This document shows, piece by piece, positions 7,853 to 15,498 of a DNA stretch of 64,000 nucleotides. A program made the position numbers and the translations under genes. Under the pieces are notes generated by a model. It made no database searches. It was not told the origin of the DNA and saw nothing but the letters and a program-made list of their open reading frames with translations. The stretch covers positions 1-64,000 of IMG/VR virus record IMGVR_UViG_3300042455_001893. One strand, 5' to 3'. How positions within the stretch are numbered: position 1 is the stretch's first letter; each line of letters opens with the position of its first letter. Source of the stretch: a virus.

Positions 7853-8485
7853 TTAAGTATACAAGGTATTTATAGGTAATGCAACTCCAATAGATTCTTT
7901 TTTAACATTATTTTTTTGCCATTCTGTAGGCAACGTCCAACCTTCTGTATTGATGATATTAAATTGAATATGGGGAAACAATGAAAACAATTTGCCTATT
8001 TGGTATATCCAATAGCTGGGATCAACAGCATTAGAGTTTGGATGAGAATAATTATTGGTTCCTTTGTAAACATTGTTCACGTGTTCTTGCCTGCCGTATA
8101 AATCAAAACCAACAAGTGATACCGTAGGTAAATTTAATTGTGCGGCAACAAGAACAGCATACGGGCCAGATCCCCAATGTATAGGATTGTCGGGACGAAG
8201 CTCTCCCTGATAGGGCAAGTCTGGCAGCAGTTTTATATTTTTGTTTTTTTCTATCTTTCTAAAATAGTGATGCCAGTTGTCTCGAACGTGGATCATAGTA
8301 TTAGCAGTTGCAGGATTTTCTAATGCTTCTCTAACCATTCTATGATCACAACAGATCAAATGATCAACAACAAGATCTCTATGTATGGCATTGCAGCCTA
8401 TAAGAACATGCGTGTCTTTAAAATCGTTTAGGTTGATTCTACCACGACTTTCGCCGTTGCCTATAACTAGGGCCTGTGAGCCCAT
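7853..8485 (-). CDS. MptE-like / DUF115 Rossmann-fold protein
   Basis: 210 residues. LVIGNGESR near the N-terminus is a nucleotide-binding glycine loop, and HWGSGPYAVLVAAQL...VSLVGFDLYG matches the C-terminal core of the 6-hydroxymethylpterin pyrophosphokinase MptE-like / motility accessory factor family. In bacteria such proteins sit in surface glycosylation loci, and similar ones occur in marine phages. Its position near a glycosyltransferase and kdsA fits glycan modification, but the substrate is unknown. Confidence 0.65.
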   Translation of the reverse strand: MGSQALVIGNGESRGRINLNDFKDTHVLIGCNAIHRDLVVDHLICCDHRMVREALENPATANTMIHVRDNWHHYFRKIEKNKNIKLLPDLPYQGELRPDNPIHWGSGPYAVLVAAQLNLPTVSLVGFDLYGRQEHVNNVYKGTNNYSHPNSNAVDPSYWIYQIGKLFSLFPHIQFNIINTEGWTLPTEWQKNNVKKESIGVALPINTLYT

Positions 8486-8488
8486 GTG

Positions 8489-9364
8489 TTAACCTCGTTC
8501 TTTGATCTCGCCAAAGGGATACCATGCACCGGGACTGCCTGCTCTTAGACAGACCCAGCCGACACCAGTACCAACTCTGGCAGCGGTATTCCAAACAATG
8601 TCGCCTACGGCATAAGTACCTTCTTGCGGAGAATTGCTAGCATACATTTGTATGTGACCACTGAATCTCACCGCACCCGCCACATGTAGATCTACAGCAG
8701 GATCTGGATTTTCAACGCCCACACTTAGTTTGCCGTTGACTTTAACTTGTATGGGATTTCTATTGGCATTACCTAGATCAATATTACCATTGGCCTTGAC
8801 TGAAATACGAGAAGTATTGTCAGTGACAATGTCAAAATCCGTGCTGGCAAAAGTGCCAACCATTCCGTGAAAGTCATCATTGGTGCCCAGCATTACCTCA
8901 ATGGCATTTTCCGCCACGCTGAATGCAGCATTAGGAGCTTCTGTGCCTAGACCTAATCGGTCTGTAGTGCCATTGTAGATCAAATACTGATTGATATTAA
9001 CCGATCCATCTACGATCAACCCTTGAAGTCTACCCACAGTTTGTAGGTTACTTTTAAGTACGGTAGACCCTAGTTCTTTAGTGGACAGCACCACAGTGTT
9101 GCCAATGGAGAAATTCTTGTCTTTATCTAGATCAATGCTTTCTGAAGAGAAAAATCTATCAGGATTTCCGTTGTACACCAACTGTTTGGTGTAGCCTTTG
9201 CCGCTCCAGATAATGCCTTTACCAAAGTTTTCCTCGCCCTTGCGAGCCCGGAATTCTAGGAACTGCGTGATTTCTTGAGCAACAGGTTGATGGGCCGATT
9301 CAACAAGTTCTTTAAGAACTCTGCTTAAATCAGTGAGAGTTTGATCGATATTGGTATTGTTCAT
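8489..9364 (-). CDS. Fibre-like virion structural protein
   Basis: About 291 residues. A coiled N-terminal region (residues 5-50) is followed by beta-rich repeats (SIGNTVVLSTKELGSTVL, RLGLGTEAPNAAFSV) and a C-terminal part with the GDIVWNTA...GWVCLRAGSPG.W.PFG pattern seen in fibre tips and fibre-like proteins of marine T4-like phages. A late promoter core (GATAAATA) stands 5 nt before the ATG. I do not accept the in-frame TTG 15 nt upstream, which falls within the promoter core. Confidence 0.75.
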   Translation of the reverse strand: MNNTNIDQTLTDLSRVLKELVESAHQPVAQEITQFLEFRARKGEENFGKGIIWSGKGYTKQLVYNGNPDRFFSSESIDLDKDKNFSIGNTVVLSTKELGSTVLKSNLQTVGRLQGLIVDGSVNINQYLIYNGTTDRLGLGTEAPNAAFSVAENAIEVMLGTNDDFHGMVGTFASTDFDIVTDNTSRISVKANGNIDLGNANRNPIQVKVNGKLSVGVENPDPAVDLHVAGAVRFSGHIQMYASNSPQEGTYAVGDIVWNTAARVGTGVGWVCLRAGSPGAWYPFGEIKERG

Positions 9365-9370
9365 ACCAGT

Positions 9371-9378
9371 ATTTATCA
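9371..9378 (-). promoter_or_regulatory. Late promoter core (GATAAATA)
   Basis: Minus GATAAATA then CTGGT then ATG of the fibre-like gene. Position is accurate to about 1 bp. Confidence 0.5.
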
Positions 9379-9394
9379 AACTCCGATCTAAACA

Positions 9395-10561
9395 TTAGAC
9401 AATTTTTAGCAGAATTATGTCTTCGTTGATACGCCCGTTCATGCGTGTATCAACTGCATTGATATCTTCGAGGAACTTGCGTAACACCACTTTGCCTGCT
9501 GCCTTAAATTCTTTAAGTTGATCAGCTGGCTTACGCAGTGTCTTTTGTACAGATGTTGCTTCGTTGAAGCCTGTAATTGTGGTGCCTTTGACGCCAAGTT
9601 CTTGGAACTCAGCAGCCAAGTACTTGCCCAACTTGCGGCTCTTGGTATTGTAGGTCCACAATTCTTTAGCACCCAGAATATCAGCAGGATTGATAGATAC
9701 CAATTTAAGCGGCTCATCTGCCTTCTTGTACTTGAGTTTGGCAATAATCTTCTCTGCAGGCACAGCCTTTTTGGCCTTGGGCTTGCGATTAACCTTGGCT
9801 TCTTGCGCCAACATCTCGCAGGCACTGACAATTTCCTGATAGAATGCTGTAATCTTACGCAGTTGCACCTTGCTTAAATGGCTGTAGGCTTCTTTGAGTT
9901 GCTCGTCTTTGGTTGTTGCAACCTCTACGAGTTCATCTAGATCTTTAACATAAAAATCTCGAATAACACGAGCATGAGCCGCTTTGGCCTGATGTGCCTT
10001 TAACAGGTTAAGAACTTTGAATGCCTTGGGGTCAAATGTTTCTGGATCTGTTTGAAACGCTTCGATGGCTGTTTCAATTTCTTCAGTCATTTTGTACGAT
10101 GATTCACGCACACGATCTTGAATACTGACAACAGGGCCTGTAGGTTTAATCTCAACTTCCTCGCTGTCGTCTGTGTCATCTTTGCCTTCGCTAACAATCT
10201 TGGCAATGGCTTGGCCTAACCAAACTGCCGAACTACGACCCTCATTGAAGTCTACACGAACAGGAGGCATGCCTTTCAACAAACAGGCAGCAATGGCACC
10301 TACAGTTGTACCACAGCGATTGTCTTTGGTCTTTTTAAATTCAGCAATTTGCTCTTTGGTGTAGCCGTTAGCACTCATCCAATTGATCACTTTGGGTTTG
10401 AGTTCTTTACCACTGGACTCTAACCGATACCAGCTCATGGCAACATGAAAATGACGCAGGAACTGATTGGTATCCCAAGCTTCGTGGCCGTCCCACTTTG
10501 GACTAAAGTCTTTGCCTTTAGATGCACGAGCTTCTGCTAGATGTTTTGCTTTTGTGGCCAT
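9395..10561 (-). CDS. Conserved marine-phage protein, 388 aa, unknown function
   Basis: A charged, mostly helical protein. The N-terminus (about 1-120) is globular with conserved-looking stretches (FLRHFHVAMSWYRLE, GTTVGAIAACLLKGMPP). The middle is acidic and helical, and residues about 260-290 form a Lys/Ala-rich linker. No enzymatic motif is visible. I recognise it only as a type common in T4-like phages of marine bacteria; scaffold, regulator or DNA-binding roles are all possible. It has its own perfect early promoter at 10593-10621. Confidence 0.75.
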   Translation of the reverse strand: MATKAKHLAEARASKGKDFSPKWDGHEAWDTNQFLRHFHVAMSWYRLESSGKELKPKVINWMSANGYTKEQIAEFKKTKDNRCGTTVGAIAACLLKGMPPVRVDFNEGRSSAVWLGQAIAKIVSEGKDDTDDSEEVEIKPTGPVVSIQDRVRESSYKMTEEIETAIEAFQTDPETFDPKAFKVLNLLKAHQAKAAHARVIRDFYVKDLDELVEVATTKDEQLKEAYSHLSKVQLRKITAFYQEIVSACEMLAQEAKVNRKPKAKKAVPAEKIIAKLKYKKADEPLKLVSINPADILGAKELWTYNTKSRKLGKYLAAEFQELGVKGTTITGFNEATSVQKTLRKPADQLKEFKAAGKVVLRKFLEDINAVDTRMNGRINEDIILLKIV

Positions 10562-10592
10562 TCCGCACTCCTATTAATTAAACAATACTAAT

Positions 10593-10621
10593 ATTATAGC
10601 ATCGTTTGATCTATTTGTCAA
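10593..10621 (-). promoter_or_regulatory. Sigma70-type early promoter, perfect consensus
   Basis: Minus TTGACA (10616-10621), 17 bp, TATAAT (10593-10598), about 32 bp upstream of ATG 10561. Confidence 0.88.
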
Positions 10622-10817
10622 GTGGGTCATTTTGAAAAGTTTTGATAAGGATTGGATCACCATCGTCTGTTTCTTGATAGACTGTGGATAATATGTAGCC
10701 GTCACTGAGACTAGATTGGGCTATTCCAAATGCTTCCTTTTGGCTTGCAGTGGTTTCTAATAATTCATTGTGACCGGCTTCATCTTCGGCCCAAACTTCG
10801 TATAGCATATATGTCAT
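10611..10817 (-). CDS. Small acidic phage protein (68 aa)
   Basis: Star-shaped gene cluster member with start MTYMLYEVWAEDEAGHNELL, strongly acidic, no motif. Its 3' end overlaps the -35 of the promoter for the next gene. An AGGAGGTTAG-type site precedes the ATG. The function is unknown. Confidence 0.6.
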   Translation of the reverse strand: MTYMLYEVWAEDEAGHNELLETTASQKEAFGIAQSSLSDGYILSTVYQETDDGDPILIKTFQNDPLDK

Positions 10818-10838
10818 TTTGGTTGCTTTCTAACCTCC

Positions 10839-11357
10839 TTAACGGTTATCATCTTCAACGTCTAAAACAATCCAACCCAATTGTTTTAGATCCTCGCGAA
10901 TTTCATCAGTGACTACACTCTCCGGAACATATCCCTTAGTGCCATCTAGATCACCATTGCCCAGGCCTTCTCCAATACCAGAGCAGTACCAATCAATGTA
11001 ATCGCCTTGTTCACGCATATTGGCAATTATCCCACCGGCACTGCGCCAACTAGCTGACCACCGTTCGTCTTTGAGAACGGGCATGACATCCAATTTTTGG
11101 AATTGTCTATTGCATATAGCGGCATATAAGTTTTGAGCATAGGAGTCACTGTTTCGAACTTTATTTAACATCAGTTCGCAGGTGCGAAGATCGTACTCCA
11201 TGTTGTTTTCCTGCCACTCGAGAGTAAGTTCTCGTGAGTCTGCTTCAGCTCGCCACTTGGCCCACATGTCAACATAGGCCTGTGCGTTGACTCGTTGTTC
11301 TTCAGTGATAGCGGGATCTTCCAATTGCTTTTCAGAACGTTCCTGTTGGAAGGTCAT
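10839..11357 (-). CDS. Conserved phage protein, 172 aa, unknown
   Basis: Started at ATG 11357 (MTFQQERSEK), 4 nt after the stop of the upstream gene; a longer version would begin inside that gene. The N-terminal half is helical and charged. The C-terminal half contains YIDWYCSGIGEGLGNGDLDG, a loop-rich stretch, and an acidic tail. No known domain is recognised. Confidence 0.6.
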   Translation of the reverse strand: MTFQQERSEKQLEDPAITEEQRVNAQAYVDMWAKWRAEADSRELTLEWQENNMEYDLRTCELMLNKVRNSDSYAQNLYAAICNRQFQKLDVMPVLKDERWSASWRSAGGIIANMREQGDYIDWYCSGIGEGLGNGDLDGTKGYVPESVVTDEIREDLKQLGWIVLDVEDDNR

Positions 11358-11361
11358 TCGA

Positions 11362-11691
11362 TTAGGGCTTTTTGAAATCTTTAACATCTTCGATTGCCAA
11401 TTTGAGAGTTTCTGCGTAGTTTAATGCTGTCTGTTCTTTTAGATGAATACTGCCTTCGAAGTCTACATAGCCTTTAGTCAACAGAGTCCAAATGTGTGTC
11501 CAACGACTCTTAGACCAAAAGTTGGTTCTAACAGTGGTATAAACCATTACAGCAACGCCCGAGTCGTCTGCTTCGATCCATAGATTGTGTGAACAGTCTG
11601 GACTGCCACACTCGCAGACCACATGGTAGGCACGACTATCTCCCCAGTCATTGGTTTTTAAAATTCCTTCGGCAGGTGTTTGTGCTTTCAT
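11362..11691 (-). CDS. Conserved phage protein with CxC...C cluster
   Basis: 109 residues. CECGSPDCSHNLWIEAD at about residues 26-42 holds three cysteines and a histidine and could bind one metal ion; the rest is a mixed alpha/beta region with several tryptophans. It overlaps the preceding gene by 4 bp (ATGA). Function unknown. Confidence 0.6.
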   Translation of the reverse strand: MKAQTPAEGILKTNDWGDSRAYHVVCECGSPDCSHNLWIEADDSGVAVMVYTTVRTNFWSKSRWTHIWTLLTKGYVDFEGSIHLKEQTALNYAETLKLAIEDVKDFKKP

Positions 11692-11888
11692 GTTTTATCT
11701 CGTTGATGTTTGTATTCTCGTTTGAGCCAGTATTTGTATCGTTCCCAATACTGATTTATTGTAGCAGGTTCTTCACCGTAGAGCAACCGTTCTTCGCGAT
11801 TCTCCATCCAGAGTTCGTTGACCCAGTGTCTAAAGGCACTAGACGGGTGTTGGCGGTCGTTTGGTACAATATTCACACGTTGGGTCAT
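11688..11888 (-). CDS. Small basic Trp/Tyr-rich phage protein
   Basis: 66 residues from ATG 11888, behind GAGGA. Rich in W, Y, R and E (FRHWVNELWMENREERLL). It overlaps the end of the 52-residue zinc-ribbon gene by about 50 bp in another frame, so one of the two starts may be wrong. Function unknown. Confidence 0.5.
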   Translation of the reverse strand: MTQRVNIVPNDRQHPSSAFRHWVNELWMENREERLLYGEEPATINQYWERYKYWLKREYKHQRDKT

Positions 11889-11997
11889 CACATTTATCCT
11901 CTAACCATTTATCGCAAGATCTGCAATAATAAGCATCATACTCTTGCGAGTACGATTTTTTATTCTCGCAATCACAATAGTTTGGGTTCAGGTCCAT
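11839..11997 (-). CDS. 52-residue zinc-ribbon-like protein
   Basis: Short ORF starting MDLNPNYCDCENKK. It has cysteines in C-x-C, C-x-x-C and C-x5-C-x-x-C arrangement (C8, C10, C25, C28, C36, C41, C44), enough for one or two zinc sites. The ATG overlaps the stop region of the upstream 279-aa gene, as usual for coupled phage genes. The dense, regular cysteine spacing argues strongly that it is coding. A nucleic-acid or protein-binding role is likely but unproven. Confidence 0.65.
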   Translation of the reverse strand: MDLNPNYCDCENKKSYSQEYDAYYCRSCDKWLEDKCDDPTCEYCTKRPPTPV

Positions 11998-12827
11998 AGA
12001 CTATCACGAGCTTTGATCAGTCGAATCATCATAGCTTCATCTTCTTTTTCATAACCCTCTTCGATCTTTTGAAGCAACTTATGAGCCTTATCGCTGGCTT
12101 TTTTAAGTACAGGATCTTTAGGGGTACTGAAACTTAGCTTGCCACCATTGGCTTCACGCTGTGCTTCGCAGGCCGCAGTCCAGCCACTTGCTTCATATGG
12201 ATCAGGACGAGCACGATAAGTCACAGTCCACCACACATAAAGCTCTTTGATCTCTTTTGCACGAAGGGCTTGTCCAGTTGGCTTGCCGTATTCAGGATCG
12301 TCTGGTTCACACCAATCAGTGTTGGTCAATGTCATTGCCCAATCTAAATGATCAAGACCTGCTTGAGGACAACGCCAAGTGCGCCAACGGAACCAACCGC
12401 TAGCCCAAAAGGGAGGATCATACTTAGCACGAGCTTCTTTATCTCCCCAAGCGATGTGCGACCATGCGGATTCGATTTCGACGAAATCCACCAACTCATT
12501 AAATAGGCATGGCAGGAACCGATTGCCAACATCGCACCAAGCACCAGGCTTGATGTCACGAGTATGAGCGGTAAGAGAGTGAGTACGACTAACCCAGCGA
12601 TTATTGATGTAATACTTAACATCGTAGATCTTTCTAACGGGCCAAGTGACAAAATCCTGGATATAGCCTAGGGCCTCTTCAGCTAGCCAGTAACGAAAAT
12701 TGTGCTTCATCTGAGCCGCAGTGGTCCAGTCGTCCCATTCTTCTGAGGTACCCGCACTGAGTTTTTTAGTGCCGCGAAGCCAATCTGCAAAGGGAGTGCA
12801 TGACCAGTAGTTTGTGTGATGTGCCAT
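11988..12827 (-). CDS. Conserved phage protein, Trp-rich, 279 aa
   Basis: Exceptionally tryptophan-rich (more than 20 W), for example in FWASGWFRWRTWRCPQAG and LYVWWTVTYRARPDPY, with a helical C-terminal third. No catalytic motif recognised. It belongs to the class of conserved unknowns in marine T4-like phages. It is driven from a perfect early promoter at 12858-12886, about 31 bp upstream. Confidence 0.7.
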   Translation of the reverse strand: MAHHTNYWSCTPFADWLRGTKKLSAGTSEEWDDWTTAAQMKHNFRYWLAEEALGYIQDFVTWPVRKIYDVKYYINNRWVSRTHSLTAHTRDIKPGAWCDVGNRFLPCLFNELVDFVEIESAWSHIAWGDKEARAKYDPPFWASGWFRWRTWRCPQAGLDHLDWAMTLTNTDWCEPDDPEYGKPTGQALRAKEIKELYVWWTVTYRARPDPYEASGWTAACEAQREANGGKLSFSTPKDPVLKKASDKAHKLLQKIEEGYEKEDEAMMIRLIKARDSLWT

Positions 12828-12857
12828 TATAGTGTGTTTTCTCTGTTGAACAACTTA

Positions 12858-12886
12858 ATTATACTATCTTTTAGATAACATGTCAA
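12858..12886 (-). promoter_or_regulatory. Sigma70-type early promoter, perfect consensus
   Basis: Minus TTGACA (12881-12886), 17 bp, TATAAT (12858-12863). Confidence 0.88.
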
Positions 12887-12903
12887 GATGATTCTTTTTT
12901 GAC

Positions 12904-13287
12904 TCAAATTTTTCTTTGATAGCCAGCCAAATTGAGCATGATCGAATACTGCTCGTAGGCTTTTTGGACAGCCGTATTTGATTGCCGATACCAACTTTCT
13001 TCACGTTCCTTTTCCATAAGTATGGCAAACATATCGGCATCGCTATATCCGTGATTGTGATTGCCAAAAAATCTCTGTTCCATTTCTACAAGAGCTCGAA
13101 AACGGCTTTCGGGTATTTGAACGGTGAAGACTTTTTCTGTTTCATATTCTACAAAATCTTTCCTCACTATATCTGCTCGTAAGGGATCTGTAAAATACTT
13201 AGGAGGATGATATCTGGCCCTCCGTTTTTGATCATCTACGATTTGTATTTCGTAGTTTTTGCAAAACTGATCAATTTGTTCTTTCAT
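12904..13287 (-). CDS. Conserved phage protein, 127 aa, unknown
   Basis: A charged alpha/beta protein (MKEQIDQFCKNYEIQIVDDQ; YEQYSIMLNLAGYQRKI at the end). It lies directly after thyX, sharing a base with its stop, so it is probably co-transcribed and may act in the same nucleotide or replication context. No motif found. Confidence 0.6.
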   Translation of the reverse strand: MKEQIDQFCKNYEIQIVDDQKRRARYHPPKYFTDPLRADIVRKDFVEYETEKVFTVQIPESRFRALVEMEQRFFGNHNHGYSDADMFAILMEKEREESWYRQSNTAVQKAYEQYSIMLNLAGYQRKI

Positions 13288-13949
13288 TATACAAGACTTT
13301 CAGCCAATGGAAAGATTTCTGCAATCACTTTTGCACAGGCCTTGGCAACTTCCTGATGCTCTAGTTGTGTGCCGTTAGCTGATCGTAGTTCAATGAAGTG
13401 TACCCATGAACGTAGTGTACCATTCATGTACAAGCGACTTTCTGTAAGACCTTCCGGCAGCACAGCACGAGCCTGTTCCTTGGCTATACCGTTAGCAATG
13501 GCCCATTCATATTCTCGTTTGGCAGCGTAGATAACTCGCTGTTGAGCACGATACCATTCATTTTGTAACAGCTGATCATCGACTGGGACGCTGTTCTGTC
13601 TATTTTTTGGATCTTGGAGTCGTGCTTCTCTACATACAAACGACAGGTCTTTAGTAGGGTCAGCATATCGCTGACTGAACTCTTGGAAACTGAAACTTCT
13701 GTGTCGCAAGATTTGTCGGGCAATATCTCTGGTTGTGGTGATTTCGATACAGGCACTGACCATTTCGAGTGGGCTCCAGTGTTGGTGTTTGACCAAGTAT
13801 CTGATGAGTTTTTCTGATGTGTCTGTGTTGAGCTGATTGGAAGGATTGCTGACACGGGCGCAATACGCAATGAGTTCCTGCGCATCTTCGATGCCCATAT
13901 TTCGAAATTCGGCTGCGGGTTGACTATATGATAAAAGTTTAACATTCAT
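13287..13949 (-). CDS. thyX: Flavin-dependent thymidylate synthase ThyX
   Basis: 220 residues. The ThyX signature RHRxxSxxxxSxRY is intact at residues 82-95 (RHRSFSFQEFSQRY). It makes dTMP from dUMP with FAD, NADPH and methylene-tetrahydrofolate, supplying thymidine for phage DNA. The start ATG follows a late-promoter-like core (AGTAAATA) by 3 nt. The gene is followed closely by a 127-aa unknown. Confidence 0.95.
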   Translation of the reverse strand: MNVKLLSYSQPAAEFRNMGIEDAQELIAYCARVSNPSNQLNTDTSEKLIRYLVKHQHWSPLEMVSACIEITTTRDIARQILRHRSFSFQEFSQRYADPTKDLSFVCREARLQDPKNRQNSVPVDDQLLQNEWYRAQQRVIYAAKREYEWAIANGIAKEQARAVLPEGLTESRLYMNGTLRSWVHFIELRSANGTQLEHQEVAKACAKVIAEIFPLAESLV

Positions 13950-13952
13950 GTT

Positions 13953-13960
13953 TATTTACT
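13953..13960 (-). promoter_or_regulatory. Late promoter core (AGTAAATA) before thyX
   Basis: Minus AGTAAATA, then AAC, then the thyX ATG. A late promoter for a nucleotide-synthesis gene would be unusual, so part of the match may be chance. Confidence 0.35.
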
Positions 13961-13962
13961 GC

Positions 13963-14511
13963 TTAGGTTAGTATATCGAAGTTTACAACACATCGTGGCC
14001 CTGTTTTAGGAATGCCACCACCGTGATATATTTCTCCGTCAAACACAACCACTCGGCCACGTTTAGGAGAAACTGATTGAACTACGTTATTGTCCTTGTC
14101 AAAGAATACAGTGTCTCCATCTGCATCGTTGACATAATATAATACCACGGTATGTTTAAAAGGGAAGTCTTGATGTGCTGCGTAATTTTTTAATTTTGTT
14201 TTATAGGGCAATATAAGATAAATCCTAGCCACCATTATTTCTTTTAATATTAATCCTAGGTCTTGACAAACAACCTGCGGTATTAATGCAAAATTATCTA
14301 GATGGTCAGAACGTTGTGAACTAGACTTTAGCACGTGAACAAACGAAATAGAGTTAACTCCCGGTTCATTGGCAGTTGATTCGTACTTGCACCGCAGATC
14401 AACTGTGGGGTGCATGATCTCTTCTTCCACACTGGTCTTTCCTAAAATACTCAACTCATAATAATCTTGAAGATGCTTGGGAATCAAGTCATCATAGATT
14501 TTGATATTCAC
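13963..14511 (-). CDS. 2-oxoglutarate/Fe(II) oxygenase
   Basis: 182 residues. The double-stranded beta-helix iron triad is visible as His113-x-Asp115 (AAHQD) and His163 (YHGGG), with Arg173 ten residues later for 2-oxoglutarate. It would hydroxylate or otherwise oxidise an unknown substrate using O2 and 2OG. The start is GTG 14511, overlapping the upstream stop (GTGA). It is the first of a dozen such enzymes in the window. Confidence 0.8.
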   Translation of the reverse strand: MNIKIYDDLIPKHLQDYYELSILGKTSVEEEIMHPTVDLRCKYESTANEPGVNSISFVHVLKSSSQRSDHLDNFALIPQVVCQDLGLILKEIMVARIYLILPYKTKLKNYAAHQDFPFKHTVVLYYVNDADGDTVFFDKDNNVVQSVSPKRGRVVVFDGEIYHGGGIPKTGPRCVVNFDILT

Positions 14512-15017
14512 TTTGGTTCTTCAATAGGTTCGTCAAAACAAAGACTTTCCATAGTCTTGTAATGTTCGTAGGCTTTTTTAAGTGCTTCGAACTTTTCGAG
14601 TTTTGTAGGATCAGGAACAAGTATAGCTAATCTCTGCTCCATCTTCTTCATAAATTCTTTTAGGCTCTGACCATCAATTTTAATATCAGTACCTGCTGCC
14701 ATTTCGATACCAGTGGTGTTAATGTTAACCGTGCTAGGACTAACTCCGTAGCTAGGGCTTATAGTATATCCACTAGTTCCAGTAGTCCATTGACTGTTGG
14801 AATTAATATTATTAATTGTAGTAATACCACCAACTGTTGCTCCACCGTAAGTAAATGTAGTACTAGGTAGAGTTATTGTATTAATATTTGAATATTGATC
14901 TGAGCCAGTCAGTGTAATAGTATCTAAGGTATCGATCATGGTGCTTGCCTGAGCAGCACCATAATCACTTAGATCAATTTCAATATCATCGAATGTGATA
15001 TCGTCCTTGTTGCTCAT
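14508..15017 (-). CDS. Virion-associated-type protein, Thr/Ser-rich
   Basis: 169 residues. An acidic N-terminus (ITFDDIEIDLSDYG) is followed by a Thr/Ser/Gly-rich middle (about 35-110) and a charged helical C-terminus (FEALKKAYEHYKTMESLCFDE) that recurs in marine phage proteins. Probably a minor structural or assembly protein. It is coupled to the oxygenase downstream by a GTGA overlap. Confidence 0.55.
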   Translation of the reverse strand: MSNKDDITFDDIEIDLSDYGAAQASTMIDTLDTITLTGSDQYSNINTITLPSTTFTYGGATVGGITTINNINSNSQWTTGTSGYTISPSYGVSPSTVNINTTGIEMAAGTDIKIDGQSLKEFMKKMEQRLAILVPDPTKLEKFEALKKAYEHYKTMESLCFDEPIEEPK

Positions 15018-15019
15018 AA

Positions 15020-15208
15020 TTAGGCCTTGGCTTCTTTGCGGGCGTTCTTTTCTTCTGTGATTTCGTTGCGACGAGCTTTAACACCCTTGGCAACTTCTTG
15101 AAGAGCTTTGCGAGCACGAGTTCCTGCTGCACCGTTGCCGGCTGTGAATTTTGCGTCCTCGGCTAAGAATGCTTCGAAGTCTGCTTTTAATTGATCAACT
15201 GTTGACAT
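15020..15208 (-). CDS. Small histone-H1-like basic protein
   Basis: 62 residues. The segment GNGAAGTRARKALQEVAKGV (about 25-44) matches the G-N-x-A-A-G-T-R-A-R-K motif of small histone-like proteins in marine viruses, followed by a very basic C-terminus. Likely a DNA- or virion-associated protein. A good AAGGA site precedes the ATG. Confidence 0.6.
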   Translation of the reverse strand: MSTVDQLKADFEAFLAEDAKFTAGNGAAGTRARKALQEVAKGVKARRNEITEEKNARKEAKA

Positions 15209-15244
15209 AATATTTTTTCCTTATAGTTATGTTCTAATACTTAT

Positions 15245-15268
15245 AAGCCACCCTGTTTACAGGGGCTT
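15245..15268 (-). other. Hairpin directly after the 15.3-kb tRNA
   Basis: AAGCC/GGCTT and CCTG/CAGG form a stem with a TAAA loop, starting 6 nt after the tRNA CCA on the minus strand. There is no U-run, so it is more likely a 3' processing or stability hairpin than an intrinsic terminator. Confidence 0.5.
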
Positions 15269-15273
15269 AAAAC

Positions 15274-15384
15274 TGGTATGGTCGGTAGGTTTCGAACCTA
15301 CAAAGGCGCTGTCTACGACTTTGCCCCGTCCCCATTCTCGACTATGAGTCGAGCGGGAGGTCTGCCAATTCCACTCACGACCAC
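15274..15384 (-). tRNA. Anomalous long tRNA, CAU anticodon, long variable region
   Basis: A tRNA body of 107 nt plus encoded ACCA. The acceptor stem is GTGGTCG/CGACCAT (closing G-U), with a Leu-like D arm (GTGGAATTGGCAGAC). The anticodon arm is CTCGA-CTCATAG-TCGAG, giving CAU, and the T arm is perfect (GTAGG-TTCGAAA-CCTAC). The stretch between anticodon arm and T arm is about 35 nt, and there are extra residues before the anticodon stem, longer than ordinary class II tRNAs. It has its own near-consensus promoter with the predicted +1 at or next to nucleotide G1. Identity (Met, Ile2 or something novel) is unclear. Confidence 0.65.
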
Positions 15385-15390
15385 AACTAT

Positions 15391-15419
15391 ATTATATAAT
15401 CATAATGAACAAAGGTCAA
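15391..15419 (-). promoter_or_regulatory. Sigma70-type promoter dedicated to the 15.3-kb tRNA
   Basis: Minus TTGACC (15414-15419), 17 bp, TATAAT (15391-15396). The first tRNA nucleotide is 7 nt past the -10, so transcription should begin at the tRNA 5' end. Confidence 0.8.
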
Positions 15420-15498
15420 TGATTTTCCAAATAAATAAATTTTGTATAACTCCATTTTTTGGTAGTTGAGAAGATAGGTTAATTCTAAAGGAAATTAC

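Noticed and set aside
15278-15469. Plus-strand ORF over the 15.3-kb tRNA
   Set aside because: It is the antisense of a tRNA with CCA end and promoter; codon composition is not protein-like.
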